NCBI RefSeq assembly: GCF_002165305.2
Contig: NZ_CP032286.1
Location: forward strand, 2,542,001-2,606,000
DNA: 64,000 nt
Source of the DNA: Acinetobacter sp. WCHA55
GTDB taxonomy: Bacteria > Pseudomonadota > Gammaproteobacteria > Pseudomonadales > Moraxellaceae
Direction: 5' to 3'
The notes beneath the pieces are model-generated. The model had not been told where the DNA came from and did not search any database. It saw nothing but the letters and a program-made list of their open reading frames with translations. Shown piece by piece: positions 55,550-64,000 of this stretch. Made by a program: the position numbers and the translations under genes. How positions within the stretch are numbered: the first letter of the stretch is position 1; each line of letters begins with the position of its first letter.

Positions 55550-56011
55550 TTATGGCTGACAAGACACCTCTAAAGTTGTTTTGATGCGTTCTAACACAAC
55601 GGTGGTTTTAAACCATTGCACATTCGCATTATGATGAAAAAGCTGATCACATAAGGCTTGAAACCGGCTCATACTTGGCACCAAGAGTACCAGCATAAAA
55701 TCTGCCTCGCCTGTTACGTAATAACACTGCTGTACTTCTGGAATTGAAAAATTCGTTTTCAACTCATCAAGGTCTGTCACGTGGGTTTGGTTGACACGAA
55801 CCTCGACAAAAATCGTGATCACTTGCCCTAATTTATCTGGATCCAGTACTGCATTGTTACCAATAATATAACCACTGTCTCTTAATTTTTGAATGCGACG
55901 CTGTACTGAGGCTGTTGATAAATGCACTAAGTCTGCCAATTCTCGTAGTGGCGTGAGGCAATCTTTTTGCAGATGCTGTAATAAAGCGAAGTCAAATTTA
56001 TCCAATTGCAT
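55550..56011 (-). CDS. Lrp/AsnC-family regulator
   Basis: A 153-residue feast/famine regulator. Winged helix: LDKFDFALLQHLQKDCLTPLRELADLVHLSTASVQRRIQKLRDSGYI. RAM domain follows, with the effector-loop segment QQCYYVTGEADFMLVLLVPSM. The ATG at 56011 (MQLDKFD) is chosen because it gives the normal Lrp length and has GTGGA nine bases upstream. Longer frames add a hydrophobic stretch. It is divergent from an EamA-type exporter gene 109 bp away, a common regulator-exporter pair for amino acids. Confidence 0.87.
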   Translation of the reverse strand: MQLDKFDFALLQHLQKDCLTPLRELADLVHLSTASVQRRIQKLRDSGYIIGNNAVLDPDKLGQVITIFVEVRVNQTHVTDLDELKTNFSIPEVQQCYYVTGEADFMLVLLVPSMSRFQALCDQLFHHNANVQWFKTTVVLERIKTTLEVSCQP

Positions 56012-56119
56012 CAAGCGCATTCCACGAGAAAATTTCTCATTTAGGCTAAATAATATAAGCCAATTTATCAATAAGACTGCAATAAAATATCACTTATTCA
56101 TGCGTTTTAAGACCCTTTT

Positions 56120-57025
56120 ATGCCTCAGTATCCCAATACAACACTTGGTATTAGTTTAAATGTCACGGCCTCCGTGCTATTTGCATTAATGTTTGCCTAT
56201 ACTTCACTATTGGGCTCTTTGTCAGGCACAGAAATTTACGGCTGGCGCATTGTATTGAGCATTCCCTGCCTGACACTTTTTATATGGCTGAAAGGCAATT
56301 GGTCTCAGGTGATTGTGATTTATCGCCGTTTCTACCAAGAGCGCTTTTTCTTTTTAACGCGCGTGTTATCTTCGTTTTTAATTGGGATTCAGTTGTGGCT
56401 GTTTATGTGGGCACCCAGTCATGGCTATGGACTAGATGTTTCACTCGGTTATTTTATGATGCCAATTAGCATGGTGATTGTGGGTCGGATTGCGTTTAAA
56501 GAACGAATGTCTCGTTTTCAACAACTGTCCTGTGTTTTTGCAGTGCTGGGGATATTGAACCTCTTAGCCATTTCTCAAACCCTGACTTGGCCCACTCTGC
56601 TGATTTGCTTGGGTTATCCGATCTATTTTTGGCTCAGACAAAAAACGGAGACGAATAATATAGGCGGACTTTGGTTTGACATGATGCTGAGCGTTCCTGT
56701 CTGTCTATACTTTATTATGCACGGTTCTATCGTCACAGAAAGCCTATCTGAAAGTTCGCACACACTGTGGCTCATTTCAGGACTTGGATTAATCAGTGCA
56801 CTGGCTTTGGCATTTCAGTCCTTGTCTGCCCCGCATTTAAACTTAAGTCTGTTTGGACTGTTGGTTTATGTCGAACCCGTATTGTTAGTGGCCGTTTCAA
56901 TCGCCTTAGGAGAAAGCATTACTTTGGCAGAATGGCCAACCTATATCGCCATTTGGCTCGCAGTATGTGTGCTTATGTTAGAAGGGTTACAGCAGTTAAA
57001 ACGAAACCGTAAGTTAATGGCCTAA
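56120..57025 (+). CDS. EamA/RarD-type drug/metabolite transporter
   Basis: A 301-residue DMT-superfamily protein with ten predicted helices in two EamA repeats. The wording (GISLNVTASVLFALMFAYTSLLGSLSGTEIYGWRI; HGYGLDVSLGYFMMPISMVIVGRIAFKERMSRFQ) is that of the RarD (chloramphenicol-sensitivity) group. Its substrate is likely an amino acid or similar metabolite, judged from the divergent Lrp regulator. No strong ribosome site is visible before the ATG. Confidence 0.83.
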   Translation: MPQYPNTTLGISLNVTASVLFALMFAYTSLLGSLSGTEIYGWRIVLSIPCLTLFIWLKGNWSQVIVIYRRFYQERFFFLTRVLSSFLIGIQLWLFMWAPSHGYGLDVSLGYFMMPISMVIVGRIAFKERMSRFQQLSCVFAVLGILNLLAISQTLTWPTLLICLGYPIYFWLRQKTETNNIGGLWFDMMLSVPVCLYFIMHGSIVTESLSESSHTLWLISGLGLISALALAFQSLSAPHLNLSLFGLLVYVEPVLLVAVSIALGESITLAEWPTYIAIWLAVCVLMLEGLQQLKRNRKLMA

Positions 57026-57035
57026 ATCATTTATT

Positions 57036-57083
57036 CCATTGTTGTCCTAAACGGCTTTAATTTAGCTGTTTAGAGGACAATGG
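57036..57083. terminator. Imperfect hairpin between convergent genes
   Basis: CCATTGTTGTCCTAAAC and GTTTAGAGGACAATGG form a long, slightly bulged stem with a 15-base loop, between the EamA and LysR gene ends. No clear T-run follows. Confidence 0.5.
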
Positions 57084-57179
57084 GACTACAACTAAATTGA
57101 ACTGATCACCTTTATATAAAATACTTTTAACTCGATGGATGATGTACTGACAACTCAGACTCAAGCGAGATACATGAAA

Positions 57180-58091
57180 TCAAAGTGAAGCATTTAAATG
57201 GTGATGTTGTCTCACAATACTATTCAATAAGCTGGAAAAGTTGACTGCAGGTTGGCTATGTAGATCTGCTTTAAACGCAATACCGAGTCCAATGGTTGCA
57301 GTTTTATTTTTTAGATATTTATATTTAATCCCTTCAATTTTGAGCTGTTGGGTGGACTCAGGCACCAAAGAAATGCCTAAGTTCGCCGCAACCAACGATA
57401 AAATTGAAACAATCTGAGGCGCTTGCTGTCCAACTTTTGGGGTAAAACCATGCTGTTGGCAAGTATTTAAAATCGCAGCATACAGCCCAGCACTCACCTC
57501 AGGAGGAGAAACAATAAAACTTTCATGTGCAAATTCTGCAAAATCCACCATCTCCTCATCTGCGGGATAATGTAAAGGCAAAGCAGCAATCAACTTTTCA
57601 TCAATCAAGTTACGAATCGTAATAGCTTTCGGGTACTGTGCAGGTGGCCGAACAATCGCAATATCTAATTCATTATTCAGTAAACTTTCAATTAAAATCA
57701 AAGAATTGGCTTCTTTTAACACCAAATTCACCTGCGGATATTGCTGCTGAAATGCTTGGATGGCGGTCGGAATTAAAGAATTTAAAATTGAAGTGCCTGT
57801 AAAGCCGAGCCTTAGTTCTCCCCATTCACCATTTGCCGTACTTTGGGTCAATTTGACTGCATTTTTTAGCTGGTTCTGAACGGGCAAGACCATTTTAAGA
57901 AAAGTTTCCCCTGCTGGTGTCAATGCAACACCATGAGAGTAGCGATAAAAAAGTTCAACGCCGATTTCATTTTCCAACTTTTTAATCTGCATACTCAACG
58001 GTGGCTGACTTATACCAAGACGCAAGGCTGCTTTAGAGAAACTTTGCTCTTCTGCGATAGCAATGAAGTACTGAATATTGCGCAGCTCCAT
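57180..58091 (-). CDS. LysR-family transcriptional regulator
   Basis: A 303-residue LysR-type regulator. The winged helix occupies the N-terminus (MELRNIQYFIAIAEEQSFSKAALRLGISQPPLSMQIKKLENEIG, 1-44), followed by the usual linker helix and a periplasmic-binding-protein-like effector domain (from about 92, LRLGFTG). It is divergent from an MFS transporter gene 97 bp away and probably regulates it. The spacer is AT-rich with several T-N11-A possibilities, none outstanding. The effector is unknown. Confidence 0.88.
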   Translation of the reverse strand: MELRNIQYFIAIAEEQSFSKAALRLGISQPPLSMQIKKLENEIGVELFYRYSHGVALTPAGETFLKMVLPVQNQLKNAVKLTQSTANGEWGELRLGFTGTSILNSLIPTAIQAFQQQYPQVNLVLKEANSLILIESLLNNELDIAIVRPPAQYPKAITIRNLIDEKLIAALPLHYPADEEMVDFAEFAHESFIVSPPEVSAGLYAAILNTCQQHGFTPKVGQQAPQIVSILSLVAANLGISLVPESTQQLKIEGIKYKYLKNKTATIGLGIAFKADLHSQPAVNFSSLLNSIVRQHHHLNASL

Positions 58092-58188
58092 ATATAAAAG
58101 CTATACCATTATTGAGTTATATATATTATACATATACACATGCACTTCTTAAAATAAAAGCTCTTCTCCATATTAAGTCAGTTAAGTC

Positions 58189-59442
58189 ATGAAACTGAGC
58201 TCTTCACTAGAAGCAGATTGGTCTACCCCTCTTCAGCAGATTCCGCAGACCATTAGCATAGGTACACGGGAATATAAAAAAGCGGGTATAGCATTGTTTC
58301 TATTAGGCTTTGCTAGCTTTTCACTAATCTATTGCGTACAGCCCTTGCTACCCAATTTAAGTCAAAGTTTCCATATTGCGCCCAGTGCAAGTGCGCTTGC
58401 ATTGTCTTTAACCACGGGCTTTTTAGCCATGTCGATCGTACTATCCAGTGCTTTTTCGCAAACATTGGGCAGAAAAGGGCTGATGTTTTTCTCGATGCTT
58501 TTGGCTTCAATACTGAATGTCGTGTGCGCAGTTTCACCGAGTTGGCATGTACTCATGCTTTCAAGAAGCTTAGAAGGTTTTGTTTTGGGTGGAGTTCCTG
58601 CTGTTGCTATGGCTTGGATTGCAGAAGAAATTAGCCCAAAAGATTTAGCTAAAACCATGGGGCTATATATTGCAGGCACAGCATTTGGCGGCATGATGGG
58701 ACGTGTTGGCATGGGTATTTTGACCGAGTTTTTCTCATGGCGTATCTCCATGGCGATTCTCGGCGGCATCTGTCTGTTCTGTGCATTAGGTTTTTTGAAA
58801 CTCTTACCTAATTCGCGAAATTTCACTGCCCAGCAAGGTCTCTCTTTTAAATTCCATCTACATGCATGGTATGCACACTTAAGTCATACACGGCTGTTAA
58901 AAATTTATGTCATCGGTTTTTTGCTCACCAGTATCTTTGTCACTTTGTTTAATTATGTGACCTTTAGACTGTTTGCAGCACCCTATCATTTAAGCCAAAC
59001 GCAGATCAGCCTCATCTTTTTATCTTATAGTTTGGGTATTATTTCCTCATCTATCGCAGGCAATATCGCAGACCGAGTAGGCAAAAAGCAGGTGATGATT
59101 TTGGGCTTTTCATGCATGCTTTTAGGTGTGCTACTCACCCTTTCTGCATCTTTATTTCTGATTATTCTTGGTATTGGCTGTGTGACCACTGGCTTTTTCA
59201 TTGCCCATGCCATTGCCAGCAGTCGCGTAGGCGAACTCGCAACATCCAATAAAGGCCACGCCACCTCCTTGTATCTGCTTTTTTATTACTTAGGTTCAAG
59301 CATTATAGGTGCCTATGGCGGAAATATTTGGCAAAGCCATGGCTGGAATGGCATCGTTATCTTAAATATTTTTCTGATCCTAATTGCACTCATCGTTATT
59401 TTTTCAATAAAACCACTCCATTCATCCACCCCAACACCTTAG
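58189..59442 (+). CDS. MFS transporter, YnfM-like
   Basis: A 417-residue major facilitator protein with 12 predicted helices after a cytoplasmic N-terminus of about 30 residues. FASFSLIYCVQPLLPNLSQSF and TTGFLAMSIVLSSAFSQTLGRKGLMFFSML resemble the YnfM/inner-membrane transport group of the drug:H+ antiporter branch. Substrate unknown. It pairs with the divergent LysR regulator and is followed after 13 bp by the gamma-glutamylcyclotransferase-like gene, so those two are probably co-transcribed. Confidence 0.85.
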   Translation: MKLSSSLEADWSTPLQQIPQTISIGTREYKKAGIALFLLGFASFSLIYCVQPLLPNLSQSFHIAPSASALALSLTTGFLAMSIVLSSAFSQTLGRKGLMFFSMLLASILNVVCAVSPSWHVLMLSRSLEGFVLGGVPAVAMAWIAEEISPKDLAKTMGLYIAGTAFGGMMGRVGMGILTEFFSWRISMAILGGICLFCALGFLKLLPNSRNFTAQQGLSFKFHLHAWYAHLSHTRLLKIYVIGFLLTSIFVTLFNYVTFRLFAAPYHLSQTQISLIFLSYSLGIISSSIAGNIADRVGKKQVMILGFSCMLLGVLLTLSASLFLIILGIGCVTTGFFIAHAIASSRVGELATSNKGHATSLYLLFYYLGSSIIGAYGGNIWQSHGWNGIVILNIFLILIALIVIFSIKPLHSSTPTP

Positions 59443-59455
59443 GAATTTCGACCTC

Positions 59456-59791
59456 ATGCAACAACACTTATTTGTCTACGGTACCCTAGCGCCCAATAAA
59501 CCCAATGCCCATATTTTAGAAGCGATTGGCGGTACATGGAGCAAAGGCGCTGTGAAAGGATGGCTTAAAGAAGCTGGTTGGGGTGCAGAACTTGGCTTTC
59601 CTGGCCTGACACTGAGTCCAGATGGGCAAACTATTGATGGATATATTTTTAGTTCAGAACAATTAGATAGCCTGTGGAACAGCTTGGATGAGTTCGAAGG
59701 CAGTGAATATCAGCGTGTTTTAACTGAGGTCACTTTAGAGAATGGGCAAATACAACAGGCCTATGTCTATGCACTAAATCAGCACGTATAA
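59456..59791 (+). CDS. Gamma-glutamylcyclotransferase/AIG2-like protein
   Basis: A 111-residue GGCT-like fold protein. The substrate loop VYGTLAP (7-13) and the acidic catalytic-region residues in LDEFEGSEYQR (about 77-87) match the family. The reaction on gamma-glutamyl amines or peptides is family knowledge. The actual substrate here is unknown. It begins 13 bp after the MFS gene. An RBS-like AGGAATT precedes it. Confidence 0.82.
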   Translation: MQQHLFVYGTLAPNKPNAHILEAIGGTWSKGAVKGWLKEAGWGAELGFPGLTLSPDGQTIDGYIFSSEQLDSLWNSLDEFEGSEYQRVLTEVTLENGQIQQAYVYALNQHV

Positions 59792-59873
59792 GTCGTATTT
59801 TTATGTAGCGAAGTCTCAAAAATTAAATGAAATCGAATATGGATGATTGCTCATTTAAGCTGATGTTTGAATG

Positions 59874-59910
59874 GTCTCAAAGTCAGTTACATACTGACTG
59901 ACTTTGAGAC
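59874..59910. terminator. 13-bp hairpin between convergent genes
   Basis: Perfect stem GTCTCAAAGTCAG / CTGACTTTGAGAC with an 11-base loop, between the GGCT-like and 5'-nucleotidase gene ends. There is no T-run on either side. Probably a bidirectional terminator of the non-canonical kind. Confidence 0.6.
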
Positions 59911-59922
59911 ATTAAACCAGTT

Positions 59923-61842
59923 TTACTCTTTATAATATTGTGTACTGTAGTGCTCAACAGGTAAACGTGTTAACACCTTTTGTCCTTTCGTACCTGGCAT
60001 GTTTTCGACATACTGTAAGAAAGCTTCAGCATAATCTAAACCCACATCAATCCGACGATCACCCGTAATACCTTTTAAACTGGTATAAAAGTCTTGACCA
60101 TCGGCAAGGAAATTAATGGTAATCACTTGATAGGTTTGGTTTACATTTAAAGGCAAATACTGCCCATCAGCATTTCGCACTTGTAAATTCGATACCCGTT
60201 GGCCTTTGGTTTGGGTTAAATCGACATCCCACGTTAAGCCCCCTGTATAAGGATAACTGCCAGTGTTGTTCAAAACCACGGCATCAATCGCGTCTTCTAA
60301 AGTTGATTTAATTTCCTGCCCTGTGGCTTGTAATTGCACCAATGTATTTTTAAAAGGCAAGACCGTATAAATTTTCTCAACCGTGATATCGCCTTGTGGT
60401 ACATCGACTCTGACCCCGCCACCGTTTTGAATCGAAATATCCGCATTAAAATACTTTTTGCCTTGTTGTAAAAAGGCTTCTGCCACCAATTGTTGCACAT
60501 CTCCACCATGTTGATTGGTGAAATCAGCTTTATTGCAAATATCTCCTAGACTTGAACGTGAGGCATCTCTAGTGGTGCCTGGAACACGACGTAAGCAAAG
60601 ATTGCTTTCAGCTCTTGCTACAATTTCTTTGCCTAATAAATTTTTAGCCACTTTATACGGTTCTAAAATACTTAAAGCCGTCGCATCAGGCTGTACAATT
60701 TGTAAAGCATTGCTATTTTCAACATCTTGCCTAATATGCGCGATTTCAGTTGTATTCAGTAGGACTGCATCTTTTGCAGTACGTTTAAAGTCATCACCAA
60801 TCAATACATTCGCCTTACCTGTACAAGCATCAACTTTACCATTGGCGTCAAAGTTGACTTTTAACTGCCCCACCACATACGCATATTGCCATGCTTGTAC
60901 TACGCAAACTTGATCACCCTCTTTATTTTTCAATAAAGTTGGATAATCACCCTCAGGGGTGATGCCATAGTTCTTCAATTTTGCATCGGCCAATAAAGTA
61001 TGCGAATCTCCGCCCACAATCACATCAACTCCAGATAACTGTGTAGCCAGTTCTTTTTCCGCCCCATAACCCAAATGCGACTGTACAATAATTTTATTGA
61101 TGCCTTGCTGTTTTAGTTCATCAATATATTTCTGTGCAGTAGTCACTTCATCTTTAAATACTGTATCTGTATTTGGGCGTGATGCATTTTTGGTCTTATT
61201 GGCAATGGTAAGGCCAATCAATGCAATTTTTTGCCCTTCTTTTTCTATAATGGTATACGGCTTCACCAAATCTGTTCGATACAACGGTGAACTTGGCCCA
61301 AACTCGACATTGGCACTGAGTATCTGAGTTTTAGTCTTACAACTGCCTTTATCGTTTAAAAAACCCATAAACTTTTGTAGACCAGCATCTGTATTATCAA
61401 ATTCATGGTTGCCCAAGGTCATCGTATCGAAACATACCGTATTCATAAGGTCTGCCTCTGCCTCACCTTCTTTCAAGGTAAAATACAGATCCCCCGTTAT
61501 GGCATCTCCTGCGTGAATTTTGATTGCATTTTTCTCACGACTCGCCAAATCATTCATCAATGCTGTGACTCGTGCAAAACCACCATTCGAGACTTGGATT
61601 TCCTCTCGCTTTCCTGCCGAAGTTTCTAACATTAATTTTACCGTCTCCTCATCTAAGTGTGAGTGGCTATCATTAATGTGGAGAAGATTGACTTCGAGTG
61701 CTTTATTCTGCACGTCAGGTGCAGTATTGTTTTTATTATCGTCGTCATTACATCCAACAAGTACGCTGCTACACAATAAAAAACCACCACTCAAACTTAA
61801 CAGCTTAATGGCTCTATTTCGAAGAATCACGGTTGTCCCCAA
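59923..61842 (-). CDS. Lipoprotein 5'-nucleotidase/metallophosphoesterase (UshA-like)
   Basis: A 639-residue two-domain enzyme. A lipoprotein signal (lipobox LVGC near residue 31, followed by NDDDN) anchors it to a membrane facing the periplasm. The calcineurin-like metal-binding motifs are NLLHINDSHSHLD, GDAITGDLYF, GNHEFDN and GGDSH. The C-terminal nucleotidase domain has NGGGVRVDVPQGDI and the PFKNTLV segment. It would hydrolyse extracellular nucleotides to recover nucleosides and phosphate. An Asp after the lipobox Cys+1 (Asn-Asp at +1/+2) may favour retention in the inner membrane, but that rule is not firm in Acinetobacter. Confidence 0.9.
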   Translation of the reverse strand: MGTTVILRNRAIKLLSLSGGFLLCSSVLVGCNDDDNKNNTAPDVQNKALEVNLLHINDSHSHLDEETVKLMLETSAGKREEIQVSNGGFARVTALMNDLASREKNAIKIHAGDAITGDLYFTLKEGEAEADLMNTVCFDTMTLGNHEFDNTDAGLQKFMGFLNDKGSCKTKTQILSANVEFGPSSPLYRTDLVKPYTIIEKEGQKIALIGLTIANKTKNASRPNTDTVFKDEVTTAQKYIDELKQQGINKIIVQSHLGYGAEKELATQLSGVDVIVGGDSHTLLADAKLKNYGITPEGDYPTLLKNKEGDQVCVVQAWQYAYVVGQLKVNFDANGKVDACTGKANVLIGDDFKRTAKDAVLLNTTEIAHIRQDVENSNALQIVQPDATALSILEPYKVAKNLLGKEIVARAESNLCLRRVPGTTRDASRSSLGDICNKADFTNQHGGDVQQLVAEAFLQQGKKYFNADISIQNGGGVRVDVPQGDITVEKIYTVLPFKNTLVQLQATGQEIKSTLEDAIDAVVLNNTGSYPYTGGLTWDVDLTQTKGQRVSNLQVRNADGQYLPLNVNQTYQVITINFLADGQDFYTSLKGITGDRRIDVGLDYAEAFLQYVENMPGTKGQKVLTRLPVEHYSTQYYKE

Positions 61843-62064
61843 TGCTTATTTATTAAACAACCATCATGCAAGGGCACCGTTTAAAATTCGTGACACTGGT
61901 GAAATATTCTTAATATTATTTACATTGTTATGATATTTAAACAATTTTTCTATCACTTATACCAACATGGTTTTACCAAACGATTAAATGTAATTCAGTT
62001 TCTGCATTATTATGTAATATAAATTATAGTAATCAACGCTATATTTCCCTATATTAGTCACATA

Positions 62065-62083
62065 ACTATTGATAATCATTGTA
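62065..62083. promoter_or_regulatory. Possible Fur-like box upstream of the pilin-like gene
   Basis: ACTATTGATAATCATTGTA matches the 19-bp Fur consensus at 14 positions, counted by eye, with an intact TTGATAATCATT core. It lies 21 bp before the ATG at 62105. It is weaker than the box at 24694 and could be chance in AT-rich DNA. Confidence 0.4.
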
Positions 62084-62104
62084 GTCTCGTGGAGACAGTA
62101 CACC

Positions 62105-62575
62105 ATGAAACTTTTCAAATATTCTTTCGCAATTCTCGCCGTCATTTCTGTTTCAGCGTATACCATGAGTGATCGTCAATCCTCACAATTTCAAGTTAAA
62201 ATGCAAGTTACAGAAATTTGCGATATTGGAACAGGCAGTACTTCGGATATTGATTTTGGAACAGTGACTCGTAATGCACAGAATGTGCAAGCGACAGGAA
62301 GTTTAAATGTTTATTGTACCAATGGAACACCCTATAACATTGCGTTAAACAGCAATGGCAGTTTAACGCATAGTAATGATATTTCTATACAAATTCCTTA
62401 TCAGCTATACCAAGATGCTGCCATGAGTAAAGAATGGGGCAACATTGCAGACAATCGTTTGTCTCAACAAGGTACTGGGCAAACGCAAAATATTATCATT
62501 TGGGGAAAAGTTCCCAATGCTAATGTCCCTGCAGGACAATATAGTGACAAAGTGACCGCAACCATTACCTATTAA
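62105..62575 (+). CDS. Spore coat U domain protein (orphan pilin-like)
   Basis: A 156-residue secreted SCPU-domain protein, signal peptide MKLFKYSFAILAVISVSAYT. The mature part has the EICDIGTGSTSDIDFGTV...LNVYCTNGTPYNIALN pattern with the paired cysteines of Csu-type pilins and the C-terminal GQYSDKVTATITY strand. It is read opposite to, and converges with, the Csu-type tip/usher genes, so it has its own promoter. It may be an extra pilin or a donor-strand mimic. The ATG at 62105 is chosen from the signal peptide; GGAGAC lies ten bases upstream. Confidence 0.8.
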   Translation: MKLFKYSFAILAVISVSAYTMSDRQSSQFQVKMQVTEICDIGTGSTSDIDFGTVTRNAQNVQATGSLNVYCTNGTPYNIALNSNGSLTHSNDISIQIPYQLYQDAAMSKEWGNIADNRLSQQGTGQTQNIIIWGKVPNANVPAGQYSDKVTATITY

Positions 62576-62598
62576 GCTTAAAAGGAATAATGAGCAAC

Positions 62599-63576
62599 TT
62601 AGTAAGTTAAAGTGACTGTGATTGTGTCGGAGTATTGTCCAACACTTGTGATCGTTTGAGCTGGAACAGCTGCATACACAGGAACACTCTGGTTATCTAC
62701 AGGATAAAAAACATTCGCCTGCCATATTTGTGAACGACTAACATCTTTATATAAATTGTACTGAATATAACTTCCCACTGCATTTCTCATTCGTCTTTGG
62801 CTTCCTTGCGCATTTACGCCATTATCCAAACTAACTTGCATACTGGTTCCTGTTGGACAAGCCAAACGGATAAGTCCTGAACCAAATAATGGGGTGTTTA
62901 ATTGCTCAACAGCTCCAAAGTCAATATCCGTAGCCGATTGGATTAAACAACTATTTTCATAATTGGAGTTAACGATGAGGTTATTATTTCCTGTATTTGA
63001 ATTTGCAAAAACCTCTTCATTGCTGGGTATTGCAGAACCATAACGAAAAGCAGAATAAAGTTTCAGATTTACACTATTTGTGGTGTAACTTCTCGCAGGA
63101 ACCACTTGCCCAGCGAGCACTTGTCCATATATTTTAATTTGAGTACTTGCATTCGCCTGCCCAGCCTCGACTTGAAAAGTCTGGCACTGCGCCTGACTTT
63201 TACGGTCTGAACCTGGAATTTTGTACGTTCGCGCAGCATCATAGTACAAATGATAATTGAGCAGTGTTTCAGGATTATAGCTAATCATACTACGAGGATC
63301 ATTCCCCGAAGGAGATGTACTATCAATTGCTAAACACATTTTATATGTGACCGGCTGACTCCAATTAGAGTTACAGCTAACCGTGACGTCCGTTGAAGCA
63401 GTAGAAGAACCTTGAGCATTTGTAGTACCTAAACTGAGAGTTGCCCCCCCAATCCAGCAGCTTTCTGCATGCGCAGGCGAATAGATCAACCCACAACTAA
63501 GGAGCAACAAGCCAATACAAGCCAAATACTGGCTAGAATAGTTCATTTTAAACCAGTGACTGTAGTTTACTGACAT
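62599..63576 (-). CDS. CsuE-like tip protein with two SCPU domains
   Basis: A 325-residue exported protein with two spore-coat-U domains (about 40-185 and 205-325). Each has the cysteine pair and ends in a GQYSDTITVTLTY-type strand. This two-domain design and position just after the usher match CsuE, the tip adhesin of the archaic Csu chaperone-usher pilus. The start at 63576 overlaps the end of the usher gene by ten bases (translational coupling). The internal ATG at 63546 (MNYSSQYLACIGLLLL) gives a neater signal peptide and may be the true start. Confidence 0.83.
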   Translation of the reverse strand: MSVNYSHWFKMNYSSQYLACIGLLLLSCGLIYSPAHAESCWIGGATLSLGTTNAQGSSTASTDVTVSCNSNWSQPVTYKMCLAIDSTSPSGNDPRSMISYNPETLLNYHLYYDAARTYKIPGSDRKSQAQCQTFQVEAGQANASTQIKIYGQVLAGQVVPARSYTTNSVNLKLYSAFRYGSAIPSNEEVFANSNTGNNNLIVNSNYENSCLIQSATDIDFGAVEQLNTPLFGSGLIRLACPTGTSMQVSLDNGVNAQGSQRRMRNAVGSYIQYNLYKDVSRSQIWQANVFYPVDNQSVPVYAAVPAQTITSVGQYSDTITVTLTY

Positions 63577-64000
63577 ACGATTTGCCCCAAATCACTATAA
63601 CCATTTAAAGTTTCAAGATCTGGCAACTTTACTCTGCACTGCTTGAGCTGATCACCTATATATAGGGTATTATTTTTTACATTATCCAAATACACCATAC
63701 CATCATGCGCCACAATAGTCGTCGGTTGAAGTTGCTCATTTGGTTTTTCTTGCCAGACAGAAGTTCCTACCGAAAGGTTATTTCCTTGCAAATCGACCAC
63801 TTGAAGTTGTACTGATTTGACCTGATACATCGGGAACCGAATAAATACCCCACTCGACTGCCGAGGAACTGCATCTTGCTGGGTCGTTTCAATTTTTAAA
63901 TTGATCGGTAAATCCAAAGTATCTACAGCCACACTGTTATGCTGATATGGATTTAAATAATCAAGCAGTAAATAACCTTTCCGATTTGTTTTACCAATTA
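63567..64000 (-). CDS. Fimbrial usher, C-terminal part (cut by window end)
   Basis: The C-terminal ~144 residues of an outer-membrane usher of the chaperone-usher pathway (CsuD-like). The frame is open to the window edge and reads GYLLLDYLNPYQHNSVAVDTLDLP, the typical segment at the end of the barrel. The plug-like C-terminal beta-domains then end in LETLNGYSDLGQIVCQ. The terminal Cys pair (QCRVKLP...IVC) is usual in these domains. A GTG at 63932 is internal and not the start. Upstream chaperone and pilin genes should lie beyond 64000. Confidence 0.88.
   Translation of the reverse strand, partial: IGKTNRKGYLLLDYLNPYQHNSVAVDTLDLPINLKIETTQQDAVPRQSSGVFIRFPMYQVKSVQLQVVDLQGNNLSVGTSVWQEKPNEQLQPTTIVAHDGMVYLDNVKNNTLYIGDQLKQCRVKLPDLETLNGYSDLGQIVCQ

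Overview
The window looks like a chromosomal segment of an Acinetobacter species. The strongest evidence is the gene order pcaU <> pcaI-J-F-B-D-K-C-H-G-quiB-C-X-A (4.5-20.5 kb), which is the arrangement I know from A. baylyi ADP1. The AT-rich base composition, the gdh-astCADBE operon and a Csu-type pilus locus fit the same genus. I cannot assign a species.

Layout. 0.3-2.3 kb: a second 3-oxoacid CoA-transferase pair and a carboxymuconolactone-decarboxylase-like protein. 2.4-4.5 kb: a TonB receptor resembling E. coli YncD/PqqU, next to the PQQ-dependent quinate dehydrogenase. 4.6-20.5 kb: the pca-qui supraoperon. QuiA, QuiB and QuiC convert quinate/shikimate to protocatechuate at or outside the inner membrane, QuiX is a porin, PcaK imports aromatic acids, and PcaHG-B-C-D-IJ-F take protocatechuate to succinyl-CoA and acetyl-CoA. 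A three-repeat PcaU operator lies between pcaI and pcaU. Arrays of short palindromes interrupt the operon between pcaJ and pcaF and between pcaG and quiB. 20.6-24.7 kb: a TonB receptor/EF-hand/DUF4198 operon behind a Fur box. 25.2-28.0 kb: a secreted alanine/broad-specificity racemase and a CycA-like permease.

28.4-36.5 kb: glutamate dehydrogenase plus the arginine succinyltransferase pathway (astCADBE), with a divergent Lrp/AsnC regulator. 36.5-37.6 kb: an IS5-family (IS903-like) element that truncates a small ORF. 37.8-44.5 kb: GABA catabolism (gabT-gabD, a MocR regulator, gabP). The two gab transcription units share a direct-repeat motif with identical 24-bp phasing. 45.2-50.5 kb: an alpha/beta hydrolase, a bd-type (CIO-like) quinol oxidase with a 40-residue DUF2474-like third gene and a coupled upstream ORF, and a second MocR regulator.

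50.6-55.3 kb: a tightly packed sulfite/nitrite reductase - LrgA - LrgB - polytopic membrane protein operon, plus an unidentified 273-residue protein. I consider this the least explained gene set here. 55.5-61.8 kb: Lrp/EamA and LysR/MFS divergent pairs, a gamma-glutamylcyclotransferase-like protein and a lipoprotein 5'-nucleotidase. 62.1-64.0 kb: spore-coat-U-domain pilin proteins and the C-terminal part of a fimbrial usher that runs off the window.

No rRNA, tRNA or CRISPR array was seen. Starts were moved downstream of the longest reading frame wherever a Shine-Dalgarno sequence or signal peptide supported it. Functions rest on motifs and remembered family features, not on database searches.
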